From Nitrospiraceae bacterium (lineage in GTDB: Bacteria > Nitrospirota > Thermodesulfovibrionia > UBA6902), in assembly GCA_003599505.1 (NCBI GenBank), contig QZKO01000027.1, forward strand, positions 1-50,782: a stretch of DNA of 50,782 nt, read 5' to 3'. Position 1 is the stretch's first letter. The number at the start of each line of letters is the position of its first letter. A program made the translations under genes and the position numbers. Positions 7,818 through 16,737 of this stretch are shown here, piece after piece. The notes beneath the pieces were generated by a model, which was not told the origin of the DNA, made no database searches, and was given only the letters and a program-made list of their open reading frames with translations.

Positions 7818-9560
7818 TTACTGCAGGATATAAACCCTTACTTCCGTCCCCCTGCCTTCTTCACTCAGTATCTTCATCTCCCAGCCGTGCGCCTTTACGA
7901 GATGTTTTACAATCGCGAGCCCGAGCCCTGTGCCGCCGAGTTCCCGTGAGCGTGAGGGGTCCACCCTGAAAAACCTCTCCCCGAGTCTCGGCAGGTATTT
8001 CCCCGGTATTCCGGATCCGGTGTCTTTTACATAGACATACTGCATACCTTCATCACGTGACACTCCTATGGTTATGCTGCCGCTCTCCGTGAACTTTATC
8101 GCGTTGTCAAGGAGATTGAGCAGGATCTGTTCCAGCTTGTCCCTGTCGGCCCTGATTGTCATATTGTCCGGCTCAAGTGATTTCCTGAGAGCAATATTTT
8201 TTCCTGCGGCCTGCACAACGAGGGCGTTCATCGCACTGTCAACAACATCTGATATATCAACATCGGTTTTATCGATCCTGATTACTCCAAGCTCAATCTT
8301 TGATATGGTCAGCAGATCTTCAACAATCCTGTTCAGGCGCTCGCTCTGGTTCTTTATGGTATTCAGGAATTTCAGCGCATTGTCTTTGTCGAAAATCGCG
8401 CCGTCAAGCAGGGTTTCGGCAAATCCTTTTATCGCCGTCACGGGAGTTTTTATTTCATGAGAGACGTTTGCCATAAAGTCCTTTCTCATCTGCTCAAGTT
8501 TCTTCATCTGTGTGATGTCATGAAAAACCGCCACGAAACCTGATAGTTTCCTCTCTTTATAAAACAGGGGGGAAACTTTTGCGGTCAGGTATTTTTCTTC
8601 GGGATAATCAAATGCAAGTTCGGAGAAACCGGGGGAAAGACTCTGTCTGACTTCGTCGATGAGGGTAATAAAGTCCGGATTCCGCACTACCTGAATTAAC
8701 GGCCGGCCCATTAAATCGCTGCCGCCGAAAAGTTCTGTTGCCGCCCTGTTAGCCTGTTCAATGACACCGTTTGTATTAATAAGCAGGAGGGCGTCAGGGA
8801 TGTTCTTTAATATTACATCGAGACGGTTTTTCTCTTCTTCCCGTTTATCCAGATTTATTTTCAGTTCTTCAGCCATATCATCCAGGTTCTGCGCAAGCTC
8901 GCTGAATTCCCCGGCATGTTTGAGAAAGAGCCTGCTGCCGAGGCTGCCTTTTGCCAGCGACCGTGAAAAATCGATTACCTGAAGGACGAAGCCCCTTATC
9001 CGTTCCGTATGCCAGATCAGCAGTATTCCGGCTGACAAAAAGAAAATAATGACAACGGTATTTATTTTCAGCCTCAGGACATTAATACTTTTATCTACTT
9101 CTCCGAGCGGCACAGCCAGCCTGATGAAGCCCTGAAGCGTGTCATCCTTCATGATCTTTTGCGCAAGATAAAAGAGATCATACCGCACTGAATCGCTGTG
9201 CCTTATTGTCCAGCCTGTACCCGCAATGATTGATTCCTGTATTTCCGGCCGGTCCATATGATTTTCCATGGAAGCGGAAAGCCTGTCGGAATCACCCAAA
9301 ACCCTGCCCCCGGAATCTATGACCGTCACCCGCGCTCCGGTTTTTTCTTTTATCCTCTTGCAATAATTATCAAGGTCTGCCGCCGGGTCGAAAATGATAT
9401 TTTCCGCCATAAGGCCGGCTTGTATTGAGAGGTTGTCCTTCAGCCCGTCGATGTAATGGTTACGGACTATGCGGGTAATGTAGAAATCGATGAAGAAAAT
9501 GGAAAGCAGCAGAACTAACGCATACAATATAAATAATCGCCTGAATATCCTTCGTTTCAT
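7818..9560 (-). CDS. phoR: PhoR, phosphate-regulon sensor histidine kinase
   Basis: This 580-residue membrane kinase has TM1 at about residues 8-28, a periplasmic or extracytoplasmic region of roughly 135 residues, TM2 at about 166-186, HAMP, a PAS domain at about 245-350, a HisKA domain with the phospho-His in NVSHEIKTP, and a HATPase with N, G1 (DTGSGIPGKYL) and G2 (GGTGLGLAIVKHL) boxes. It phosphorylates PhoB when phosphate is low, under control of PhoU and Pst. It lies 17 bp downstream of phoB. The periplasmic loop is larger than in E. coli PhoR and resembles the Bacillus/Gram-positive layout. Confidence 0.94.
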   Translation of the reverse strand: MKRRIFRRLFILYALVLLLSIFFIDFYITRIVRNHYIDGLKDNLSIQAGLMAENIIFDPAADLDNYCKRIKEKTGARVTVIDSGGRVLGDSDRLSASMENHMDRPEIQESIIAGTGWTIRHSDSVRYDLFYLAQKIMKDDTLQGFIRLAVPLGEVDKSINVLRLKINTVVIIFFLSAGILLIWHTERIRGFVLQVIDFSRSLAKGSLGSRLFLKHAGEFSELAQNLDDMAEELKINLDKREEEKNRLDVILKNIPDALLLINTNGVIEQANRAATELFGGSDLMGRPLIQVVRNPDFITLIDEVRQSLSPGFSELAFDYPEEKYLTAKVSPLFYKERKLSGFVAVFHDITQMKKLEQMRKDFMANVSHEIKTPVTAIKGFAETLLDGAIFDKDNALKFLNTIKNQSERLNRIVEDLLTISKIELGVIRIDKTDVDISDVVDSAMNALVVQAAGKNIALRKSLEPDNMTIRADRDKLEQILLNLLDNAIKFTESGSITIGVSRDEGMQYVYVKDTGSGIPGKYLPRLGERFFRVDPSRSRELGGTGLGLAIVKHLVKAHGWEMKILSEEGRGTEVRVYILQ

Positions 9561-9577
9561 AGTTTCAAAGCCATAAC

Positions 9578-10276
9578 TTATTCAACGTCCACATCAACGT
9601 AATACCCGACACCCCTTTTTGTTTTGATATACACAGGATTCGCGGGGTCCTCCTCTATCTGCGTCCTGAGGCGTCTTATATGTACATCCACCGTCCTCGG
9701 TTCAACAAACGCCTCATCTTTCCAGACAGCGTCAAGGAGCATGTCCCTGCTGAATATCTTTCCTTTCCTCTGCGCGAGATAATTAAGAAGCCTGAATTCA
9801 GTGGCGCTCAGTTTTATAAGCCTGCCCTGTCTTGTAACCCGGTATGTTTCAGCATCGATTTCCAGATCGCCGATTTTTATTGCCTTTTCCGCTGCCGGTT
9901 TTTCGCGTGTGCGCCTGAGGACGGCTTTTACCCGCGCAATGAGCTCTCTCGGGCTGAAAGGTTTAGTAATGTAATCGTCCGCGCCCATTTCCAGTCCCAA
10001 AACTTTGTCGAGCTCTTCACTCTTCGCGGTCAGCATGATGACAGGAATGGAAGAAGTGTTTTCAGATGACTTTAAAATCCTGCACAGCTCCATACCCTGT
10101 ATTCCCGGCAGCATAAGGTCGAGAACGATCAGATCATAATGGTTTTTCCGGACCATGCGAAGGGCGTTTTCCCCGTCTGTCGACGTTTCCGTGTCAAACC
10201 CTTCTTTTCTCAGATTATACGAAACAAGCTCCAGGATGTCTTTTTCGTCATCGACGACCAAAACTTTTGCATTCAT
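9578..10276 (-). CDS. phoB: PhoB, phosphate response regulator
   Basis: This 232-residue OmpR/PhoB-type regulator has a receiver domain (acidic pair DDEKD, phospho-acceptor Asp in LIVLDLMLPG, conserved Thr in VIMLTAKSEE, Lys in ITKPFSPREL) and a C-terminal winged helix ending in RTVDVHIRRLRTQIE and YIKTKRGVGYYVD. It binds Pho boxes, several of which are visible in this cluster, and a box-like sequence lies just upstream of its own ATG, implying autoregulation. Confidence 0.95.
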   Translation of the reverse strand: MNAKVLVVDDEKDILELVSYNLRKEGFDTETSTDGENALRMVRKNHYDLIVLDLMLPGIQGMELCRILKSSENTSSIPVIMLTAKSEELDKVLGLEMGADDYITKPFSPRELIARVKAVLRRTREKPAAEKAIKIGDLEIDAETYRVTRQGRLIKLSATEFRLLNYLAQRKGKIFSRDMLLDAVWKDEAFVEPRTVDVHIRRLRTQIEEDPANPVYIKTKRGVGYYVDVDVE

Positions 10277-10300
10277 TAATTAAAAGTGTACCACAAGCAA

Positions 10301-10329
10301 TGTTAAAAAATTGTTACATATATTATCTC
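10301..10329 (-). promoter_or_regulatory. Pho box-like site upstream of phoB
   Basis: TGTTAAA (10301) and TGTTACA (10312) are 11 bp apart, followed by a weaker third unit TTATCTC (10323). The site ends about 25 bp from the phoB ATG. It matches the spacing of the three stronger sites in the cluster and suggests autoregulation of phoBR. Confidence 0.55.
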
Positions 10330-10343
10330 AAACCCGAATCTTA

Positions 10344-10372
10344 TTGACATTACAGGCATAAAGTTATACCAT
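10344..10372 (+). promoter_or_regulatory. Sigma70-type promoter for the small lipoprotein gene
   Basis: A perfect -35 TTGACA at 10344-10349 is followed after 17 bp by TACCAT at 10367-10372 as a fair -10. Transcription would start near 10379, leaving a leader of about 60 bases before the ATG at 10442. Confidence 0.5.
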
Positions 10373-10441
10373 GTTCATAACAAAAATTCGGCAAGATAAC
10401 ATATATTATGCAAATCCAATAAGAAAGGGGGTGTCAAAGCT

Positions 10442-10654
10442 ATGAGAAAATTATGGGTTCTCATCCTTTCCCTGGCATTGGCTTTTTCACTGAGCCTTGC
10501 AACAGGCTGCAAGAAAAAAGAAATGACAGAGGTCAAGGAAACAACCGAGGAAGCCGCCACAGAAATGAAGCAGGAAGGCGGAGAGCAGAAGATGGAGGAA
10601 AGCGCGCAACCCGCAGCTCCCGAGGAGAAAAAAGCAGCAGGAGGTTACCAGTAA
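10442..10654 (+). CDS. Small lipoprotein, 70 residues
   Basis: The N-terminus is a lipoprotein signal (RKLWVLILSLALAFSLSLA) ending in the lipobox LATGC, so Cys23 would be lipidated. The mature 48 residues are almost all charged (KKKEMTEVKETTEE and so on), with no fold I recognise. A GGGGG ribosome-binding site, a good promoter and a strong terminator make it a genuine monocistronic gene, probably well expressed. Confidence 0.75.
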   Translation: MRKLWVLILSLALAFSLSLATGCKKKEMTEVKETTEEAATEMKQEGGEQKMEESAQPAAPEEKKAAGGYQ

Positions 10655-10724
10655 ACGCTTCCCTTGCTGAAACAGATTTCTCCGGCTTTTAAATGAGCCG
10701 ATAACAGGTGTATTATTTGTAAAT

Positions 10725-10757
10725 AAAAAGGGTCTGGAAAATTCCAGACCTTTTTTT
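10725..10757 (+). terminator. Intrinsic terminator after the small lipoprotein gene
   Basis: A perfect 9-bp stem GGTCTGGAA/TTCCAGACC (10731-10739 with 10742-10750) is followed by T7. It lies about 70 bp after the lipoprotein stop. Confidence 0.9.
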
Positions 10758-10846
10758 ATTTATTGCGGCCGGTGAGCCATAACCCACACTATCATGCACA
10801 AGTCATTTGATGTTGTCCCCCTCTTTCTTATAATGCCCTTAAAATT

Positions 10847-11722
10847 CTATCTGGATTGCCGGAAATGCTGCAACTCCTCCCTCAACGGCAACGGACTGTA
10901 ACCCAGCGCATAAGCCTTCGAGCTTTCAAGCGTGACGTCCGGCGCCCTCGGCGCCGCCATCCTCATGTCATTCTGCAGGCATGGTATTAACCCGGCATCC
11001 CGATGCCCTGTGATTTCAGCTAACAACCTGCCGAAATCATACCTTGAAATGCGTTCAATCCCGCCCAGATGGATTATCCCTTTGACCCTCTGCAGCGCGA
11101 CAAAAAGCCCCTTGCCCGCGGTTTGGGCGCTTACAGGATTTCTGAATTCGTCCGTAAACAACCGCAGCTCCCTCCCTTCTCTCATTGCCTTTATCATGGG
11201 CTGAATAAAACTTGAAGCCGACGGGGACTGCATGCCGAACATCAATGGCATGCGGCAGACCGCGGCGTCAGGGTATTCTTTCAATATTCCTTCTTCCGCT
11301 AACACCTTCTGTTCTCCGTAAATATTTATTGGAGAAACAGGGTCTTCTTCATGGTAAGGGGCTTTCAATCCATTGAAAACGAGATCGGTTGATGTAAAGA
11401 CACAGGGGATCATAAAATCCGCGCATAAACCGGATATCCGAAGGGAGGCGTCCACATTTATTTTATGTGATTCTTCTTTATGTTTCTGGCAGTAATTGGG
11501 ATCGGATATGGCCGCAGTATGGATAACTGCATCGGGACGGAGCTCACGAAACAGTTTTCCGAGATCTCCGAAATCAGTCAAATCAATCCTGATTATGTTG
11601 ACGCCGTCGATTTCCGCAGTATGGGAAAAGACCGTACCGTATATGTCCCACTCATTTTTTGACAGATTACATATATTCCAGCCCAGGAACCCGCTGGCGC
11701 CTGTCACAAGTAGTTTTTTCAT
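10847..11722 (-). CDS. SDR-family NAD(P)-dependent sugar reductase, RmlD-like
   Basis: This 291-residue extended short-chain dehydrogenase has the dinucleotide motif TGASGFLG at residues 7-14, a substrate/cofactor-site Ser-Thr-Asp region (FTSTDLVFNG) and the catalytic Tyr-Lys pair in IYGEQKVLAE. The closest style is RmlD (dTDP-4-dehydrorhamnose reductase) or related sugar-nucleotide reductases. No rml genes are adjacent, so the substrate is open. It is a single gene, convergent with the lipoprotein gene. Confidence 0.8.
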   Translation of the reverse strand: MKKLLVTGASGFLGWNICNLSKNEWDIYGTVFSHTAEIDGVNIIRIDLTDFGDLGKLFRELRPDAVIHTAAISDPNYCQKHKEESHKINVDASLRISGLCADFMIPCVFTSTDLVFNGLKAPYHEEDPVSPINIYGEQKVLAEEGILKEYPDAAVCRMPLMFGMQSPSASSFIQPMIKAMREGRELRLFTDEFRNPVSAQTAGKGLFVALQRVKGIIHLGGIERISRYDFGRLLAEITGHRDAGLIPCLQNDMRMAAPRAPDVTLESSKAYALGYSPLPLREELQHFRQSR

Positions 11723-11843
11723 AGCGTGAAAATTAGTATTTCAAGTGATATATTTTACCCCTTCTTCTCCGCAATCGCAATTTCATCTTTAGCGATATTA
11801 ATGCAGGCGTTTAAACCGGACATTTCTATTTTGCGTTGACATT

Positions 11844-11900
11844 CGCTAAGAATCTTCCTGCTGTTTCCCAGGGGTTGGATTAAAATTAAGCGGTGGATTT
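11844..11900. repeat. 57-bp direct repeat, copy 1
   Basis: The sequence starting CGCTAAGAATC and ending GCGGTGGATTT recurs almost unchanged at 12745-12801 (four or five mismatches by eye). It includes the identical stretch CTGTTTCCCAGGGGTTGG. The pair flanks the toxin-antitoxin genes. Its ends (CGCTAAG, TTAAGCG) are imperfectly complementary. Confidence 0.85.
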
Positions 11901-11929
11901 CAGAAGGCAGTTCGTGACTGCGAGCTATA

Positions 11930-11958
11930 TTGCAAAACATTTTAATTAGTGCTATATT
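11930..11958 (+). promoter_or_regulatory. Promoter of the toxin-antitoxin operon
   Basis: TTGCAA at 11930-11935 and TATATT at 11953-11958 are separated by 17 bp, about 34 bp upstream of the antitoxin ATG. Confidence 0.5.
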
Positions 11959-11974
11959 TAGTATGAAATTAAGC

Positions 11975-11991
11975 ATCACAGGAGGTGTGAT
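11975..11991 (+). promoter_or_regulatory. Palindrome enclosing the antitoxin ribosome-binding site
   Basis: ATCACA (11975-11980) and TGTGAT (11986-11991) are perfect inverted repeats around GGAGG, directly before the ATG at 11992. This may be the operator bound by the antitoxin (Phd-type proteins repress their own operon) or a hairpin that hides the ribosome-binding site. Confidence 0.5.
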
Positions 11992-12279
11992 ATGTCACAG
12001 ATAAGTCCCTCGGAGGATATCCGCTCCGTAACCGACCTGAAACGCAATACCCGCGATATTCTCGACCATCTTCATGCCACCGGCCGGCCTGTCATACTAA
12101 CGGTCAACGGCAAGGCGGACTCGGTGCTGCTGGACGTGCATGTTTATGAAAAACATCTGCAGGCGGGGAATCTTGCAAAACTGCTCGCCCCGGCGGAACT
12201 CGATATAGAAAGCGGGCGCACCCGTTCCGCCCGGAACTTTATCAAAGAGTTTAAGCGTGTCAAAAAAATTCAGCGTTGA
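11992..12279 (+). CDS. Phd/YefM-type antitoxin
   Basis: This 95-residue protein has the Phd/YefM N-terminal DNA-binding fold (SVTDLKRNTRDILDHLHATG, then RPVILTVNGKADSVLLDVHVYEKHL). The C-terminal tail should wrap and neutralise the toxin. It overlaps the toxin start by 23 bp. Phd-type antitoxins also repress their own promoter, consistent with the palindrome just upstream. Confidence 0.88.
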   Translation: MSQISPSEDIRSVTDLKRNTRDILDHLHATGRPVILTVNGKADSVLLDVHVYEKHLQAGNLAKLLAPAELDIESGRTRSARNFIKEFKRVKKIQR

Positions 12280-12586
12280 CATAACTGCAACCGCTGAGGC
12301 GGACGTCGCAGAGATATGGGAGTATATTGCGCAGGACAAACCGGAAACGGCAACCGCCTTTGTCCTGCGCCTGGAAGAGCAGATCGGCACACTCGAAAAC
12401 TTTCCTGAGCGCTGCCGGCCTGTTCCGGAAAACGAGCTGCTCGGCACATCCTATCGCCATTTGCTTTATGGTAATTACCGGACCATCTTCAGGATTGCAG
12501 GGAACAGGGTAATCATCCTGCGGGTGCTGCATGGAACGCGGTTGCTGGATATCGGACTGCTGGAGGGGCTGGAGAAGGGAAGATGA
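12257..12586 (+). CDS. RelE/ParE-superfamily toxin
   Basis: This 109-residue protein starts at GTG 12257 inside the antitoxin gene. It shows the RelE/ParE layout: two N-terminal helices (AEADVAEIWEYIAQ, TATAFVLRLEEQIGTL), a conserved FPERCRPV turn, and strands HLLYGNYRTIFRI and VIILRVLHGTR. ParE toxins poison gyrase and RelE toxins cut mRNA. The sequence looks nearer to ParE, but this is not certain. Confidence 0.87.
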   Translation: MSKKFSVDITATAEADVAEIWEYIAQDKPETATAFVLRLEEQIGTLENFPERCRPVPENELLGTSYRHLLYGNYRTIFRIAGNRVIILRVLHGTRLLDIGLLEGLEKGR

Positions 12587-12744
12587 TGGTCCAGAGCGAC
12601 AGTTTCGTATGTCAACGCCTATCGTGACATGTGGGATGATGAAAGAAGTTAGCTGAGCAGTACGCGTGGATTATATGTGTTCAAAAAAGCTGAAAGCTGA
12701 CCGCTGATTGATGAAGGCTGCCTTTTTGCCTTTCCGCACTTTCC

Positions 12745-12801
12745 CGCTAAGAATTTTCTTGCTGTTTCCCAGGGGTTGGATTAAAATTAAGCGGTGAATT
12801 T
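12745..12801. repeat. 57-bp direct repeat, copy 2
   Basis: This is the second copy of the repeat at 11844-11900, in the same orientation, ending 33 bp before hsdR. The rest of the 12587-12834 spacer contains a short 7-bp periodic stretch (AGCTGAA, AGCTGAC, GCTGATT at about 12690-12712) and no gene I can see. Confidence 0.85.
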
Positions 12802-12834
12802 TATAGGGACTAATTCAAGAAGGGCTACTCTTAT

Positions 12835-15294
12835 ATGAATAAGAAAGACCTCACAGAACGCGACATCTGCACAAAGTTCATCACTCCCAATATCGAGAAG
12901 GCTGGATGGGATGTGCAGTCGCAGATTCGGGAAGAGGTTTATTTCACCAAAGGCCGCATTATTGTCCGCGGGAAACTTGTTACCCGTGGTAAGGCAAAGC
13001 GCGCTGATTACATTCTTTACTATAAACCCAATATACCCATTGCGCTGATCGAGGCAAAAGATAATAATCACTCTGTTGGCGATGGCATCCAACAGGGGCT
13101 TGAATATGCGGCTACACTCGACATTCCCTTTGTATTTTCATCAAACGGTGACGGCTTTCTGTTCCATGACCGTACTGGATTAAACAGTCCGCTGGAAACA
13201 GAGTTAAAAATGGAGTCTTTCCCATCTCCAGGCGATCTGTGGCAGAGATACCTCAAATGGAAAGGCCTCACTCCTGATGAAGAGGGGATTGTCCTTCAGC
13301 ACTACTTTGAGGACAGCAGCGGCAAAGAGCCACGCTACTACCAGCGTATTGCCATCAATAGGGCCATTGAAGCAATCTCAAAAGGACAGGACCGTATTCT
13401 CCTCGTTATGGCAACCGGCACCGGAAAGACTTACACTGCATTCCAGATAATATGGCGGTTGTGGAAGGCCAAACGAAAAAAACGCATCCTTTATCTCTCA
13501 GACCGTAATGTCCTCATTGACCAGACTATGGTCAACGACTTCCGTCCGTTTGGCAGCGTGATGGCGAAGCTCTCTACCTCTTCAAAGACAATAGAACGCA
13601 CTGATGTTACAGAGGTCGCACTCGCGACAGCAGTCGACAGGAAACATCGGCGTATCGATACATCCTATGAGGTTTATCTTGCGCTTTATCAAGCCATCAC
13701 AGGCCCGGAAGACCGTCAAAAACTCTTTCGTGAACTCTCTCCTGACTTTTTTGATCTTATCGTGGTCGATGAGTGTCATCGCGGCAGTGCGGCAGAGGAT
13801 TCTGCCTGGCGGGAGATTCTGGAATACTTCTCTTCGGCTACGCAGATCGGTATGACAGCCACGCCGAAGGAAACGGAATACGTCTCCAACATTCATTACT
13901 TTGGGAATCCTGTGTACAGCTATTCTCTGAAACAGGGCATATATGACGGTTTCCTTGCGCCTTACAAAGTAATAAAGGTGCATCTTGATGTTGATATAGA
14001 CGGTTACCGTCCTGCGTCCGGTGAGCAGGACAAATACGGATATGAGATCGAGGACCGAATTTATAACCAGAAGGACTTTGACCGGCAGTTGGTGATAGAC
14101 GAAAGGACAAAGCGCGTTGCCCGCAAGGTGACAGAGTTTCTTAAAGAGAGCGGAGACCGTTTCCAGAAGACCATAATCTTCTGCGTTGATACCGAACACG
14201 CCAGCCGCATGCGTCAGGCATTGATTAATGAAAATGAAGACCTGGTGCGGCAGAACGAGCGTTATGTTATGCGCATCACCGGAGATGATGCCGATGGCGT
14301 AGCCCAGGTCGGCAACTTCATTGATCCTGAATCCAAATATCCGGTTATCGTCACAACTTCACGTCTTCTTTCTACCGGGGTTGATGCCCAGACCTGCCGC
14401 GTTATTGTTCTTGATCGCGAGGTCGGCTCGATGATCGAGTTCAAGCAGATCGTGGGGAGAGGCACGCGTGTTCATGAGGATGCGAAGAAATACTATTTCA
14501 CCCTTATCGACTTCAGGAAGGCTACTAATCATTTTGCTGATAAGGATTTCGATGGTGAGCCGGTCCAGATCTATGCGCCGGACGAAGATGATCCGATTAG
14601 TCCGCCGGATGATGTGCCGCCGCCTGTTGATGAGGATGACCCTATCCCTACTGAACCTGGCGATGATGAAAATGTAATCGTTTATCCGGCCCAGGTTAAT
14701 ATCGGAATTGGCAGTATCGGGGATGCTCCACCGAAATATTACATTCACGGGAATCCAGTGAGAATATTGGCCGAGCGCATCGAGTATCTTGATCAAAACG
14801 GCAAGCTTGTCACCGAGACCCTGCGTGACTACTCAAAGAAGACGCTCCGCAAACACTACGCAAGCCTTGATGATTTTCTCAGGCGCTGGAAAGAGACAGA
14901 GCGCAAGCAGGCGATCATCGAAGAATTGGAGAATGAAGGTGTTTTTTTTGATGCCCTTGCTGAGGAAGTGAACAAAGACCTCGACCCCTTTGACCTGATC
15001 TGCCACGTTGCCTTTGACCAGCCGCCGCTTACCCGGCGCGAACGCGTGCAGAACATCCGCAAGCGTGATGTCTTTACAAAATACGGCGAACAGGCCCGGC
15101 TTGTGCTCGAAGCCCTGCTACAGAAATATCAGGATGAAGGTGTCACGGGACTCGACGATCCGCACATTCTTAAAGTCGCTCCTTTTGATGCAATGGGCAC
15201 CCCGATCGAACTATTAAAACAATTCGGCGGACGTGACGGCTTTGAAAAGGCTGTCCACGAAATCCAATCCGCCCTTTATCAAGAGGTCGCTTAA
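12835..15294 (+). CDS. hsdR: Type I restriction enzyme, R subunit (HsdR)
   Basis: This 819-residue translocase-nuclease cuts unmodified DNA in complex with HsdM and HsdS. The N-terminal PD-(D/E)xK nuclease shows Asp in ADYILYY and EAK in IALIEAKDNN. The helicase core follows: Walker A MATGTGKTYTA, Walker B VVDECHRG, motif III MTATP, and motif VI region IVGRGTRVHED. The C-terminal part is the EcoEI-type HsdR C-domain. An acidic proline-rich linker at about residues 580-615 separates motor and C-domain. The length is normal for the EcoEI type. It is first in the operon, 3 bp before hsdM. Confidence 0.95.
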   Translation: MNKKDLTERDICTKFITPNIEKAGWDVQSQIREEVYFTKGRIIVRGKLVTRGKAKRADYILYYKPNIPIALIEAKDNNHSVGDGIQQGLEYAATLDIPFVFSSNGDGFLFHDRTGLNSPLETELKMESFPSPGDLWQRYLKWKGLTPDEEGIVLQHYFEDSSGKEPRYYQRIAINRAIEAISKGQDRILLVMATGTGKTYTAFQIIWRLWKAKRKKRILYLSDRNVLIDQTMVNDFRPFGSVMAKLSTSSKTIERTDVTEVALATAVDRKHRRIDTSYEVYLALYQAITGPEDRQKLFRELSPDFFDLIVVDECHRGSAAEDSAWREILEYFSSATQIGMTATPKETEYVSNIHYFGNPVYSYSLKQGIYDGFLAPYKVIKVHLDVDIDGYRPASGEQDKYGYEIEDRIYNQKDFDRQLVIDERTKRVARKVTEFLKESGDRFQKTIIFCVDTEHASRMRQALINENEDLVRQNERYVMRITGDDADGVAQVGNFIDPESKYPVIVTTSRLLSTGVDAQTCRVIVLDREVGSMIEFKQIVGRGTRVHEDAKKYYFTLIDFRKATNHFADKDFDGEPVQIYAPDEDDPISPPDDVPPPVDEDDPIPTEPGDDENVIVYPAQVNIGIGSIGDAPPKYYIHGNPVRILAERIEYLDQNGKLVTETLRDYSKKTLRKHYASLDDFLRRWKETERKQAIIEELENEGVFFDALAEEVNKDLDPFDLICHVAFDQPPLTRRERVQNIRKRDVFTKYGEQARLVLEALLQKYQDEGVTGLDDPHILKVAPFDAMGTPIELLKQFGGRDGFEKAVHEIQSALYQEVA

Positions 15295-15297
15295 ACT

Positions 15298-16737
15298 ATG
15301 TCGGTACGAAACATTGTTAAATCCATTCAGGATATCATGCGCCAGGACGTTGGTGTCGATGGCGACGCCCAGCGCATATCCCAGCTTTGCTGGATGTTCT
15401 TCCTCAAGATTATCGATGATCAGGATCAGGAAATGGAGTTGATGCAGGATGGGTACCGCTCTCCTATTCCCAAGAAATTCCGCTGGCGAACATGGGCTGC
15501 TGATCCTGAGGGTATCACAGGAGAGGAGCTTTTCACTTTTATTAATGATGAGCTTTTCCCGGCGCTGAAAGAACTCCCTGTCTCCGGCAAGGACGGCAGG
15601 CGTCGTGTAGTTCGGGATGTGTTTGAGGATGCGTACAACTATATGAAGTCGGGTCAGCTCATGCGGCAGGTGATCAACAAGATCACCGCAGTGGATTTCA
15701 ACAATCTCAAGGAGCGCCAGCACTTCGGGGATATCTATGAACAGATATTGAATGACCTTCAGAGCGCAGGCAATGCAGGAGAGTACTACACTCCGCGTGC
15801 GGTTACATCGTTCATGGTAGACCGTATCGACCCGAAACCGGGCGAGATTTTATTCGATCCTGCCTGCGGAACAGGCGGCTTTCTCACTTGTTCAATTCGC
15901 CACATGCGCGAGCGCTACGTGAAGAAACCAAAAGACGAACAGAAAATGCAGCAGGGTCTTCGGGCGACAGAGAAAAAGCAACTCCCGCATATGCTATGTG
16001 TCACGAACATGCTGCTTCACGGTATCGAAGACCCTTCCTTTGTCCGTCATGACAATACGCTCGCACGCCCATACATTAGCTATACTCAGTCTGACCGCGT
16101 GGATATAGTACTGACCAACCCTCCGTTTGGTGGGCGTGAGGAAGACGGCATTGAGACCAACTTCCCCAAACACTTTCAGACACGAGAGACAGCAGACCTG
16201 TTTCTTGCCCTTATCATGCGTCTGCTAAAATCCGATGGCCGCGCTGCTGTGGTATTGCCGGATGGCACATTATTTGGTGAAGGCGTTAAGACCCGGCTGA
16301 AGGAGCATTTGCTTGAGGACTGCAATCTCCACACTATTGTCCGTCTGCCGAACAGTGTCTTCAAACCTTACGCATCTATCGGCACTAATCTCCTTTTCTT
16401 TGAGAAAGGCACACCTACGAAGGAAATCTGGTATTACGAACACCGTGTGCCGGAGGGACAGAAGGCATACTCAATGACAAGGCCGATCCGCTTTGAGCAT
16501 ATGAAACCATGCATTGATTGGTGGGAAAAGCGGGAGGAGAATGAAGTTGCATGGAAGGTCACGATAGACGAGATCAAGGCGCGTAATTACAACCTCGATT
16601 TCAAGAATCCGCATGTTGTCGATGAAGATCATGGCGATCCGGCAGAGCTGCTGGCCAAACTTGAGCAGAGCGAGGCTGAGACCGCCAGGCTTCGTGATAA
16701 GCTGAAGGCTATTCTGAAGGAGGCGCTGCTGAGATGA
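15298..16737 (+). CDS. hsdM: Type I DNA methyltransferase, M subunit (HsdM)
   Basis: This 479-residue N6-adenine methyltransferase has the HsdM N-terminal helical domain, then EYYTPRAVTSFMV, the SAM motif FDPACGTGGFL and the catalytic motif NPPFGG. It modifies the sequence chosen by HsdS and thereby protects host DNA. It begins 3 bp after hsdR, and its stop overlaps the start of the next gene by 4 bp. Confidence 0.95.
   Translation: MSVRNIVKSIQDIMRQDVGVDGDAQRISQLCWMFFLKIIDDQDQEMELMQDGYRSPIPKKFRWRTWAADPEGITGEELFTFINDELFPALKELPVSGKDGRRRVVRDVFEDAYNYMKSGQLMRQVINKITAVDFNNLKERQHFGDIYEQILNDLQSAGNAGEYYTPRAVTSFMVDRIDPKPGEILFDPACGTGGFLTCSIRHMRERYVKKPKDEQKMQQGLRATEKKQLPHMLCVTNMLLHGIEDPSFVRHDNTLARPYISYTQSDRVDIVLTNPPFGGREEDGIETNFPKHFQTRETADLFLALIMRLLKSDGRAAVVLPDGTLFGEGVKTRLKEHLLEDCNLHTIVRLPNSVFKPYASIGTNLLFFEKGTPTKEIWYYEHRVPEGQKAYSMTRPIRFEHMKPCIDWWEKREENEVAWKVTIDEIKARNYNLDFKNPHVVDEDHGDPAELLAKLEQSEAETARLRDKLKAILKEALLR

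Noticed and set aside
11755-11979. Minus-strand reading frame of 74 codons between the SDR and TA genes
   Set aside because: It contains the direct-repeat copy 1 and the TA promoter, has no ribosome-binding site or family resemblance, and overlaps regulatory sequence.
11844-12801. Integron attC sites around the TA genes
   Set aside because: The repeats contain one GTTRRRY-like core (GTTGGAT), but I find no matching RYYYAAC partner at the right distance in either copy, and no integrase is visible.
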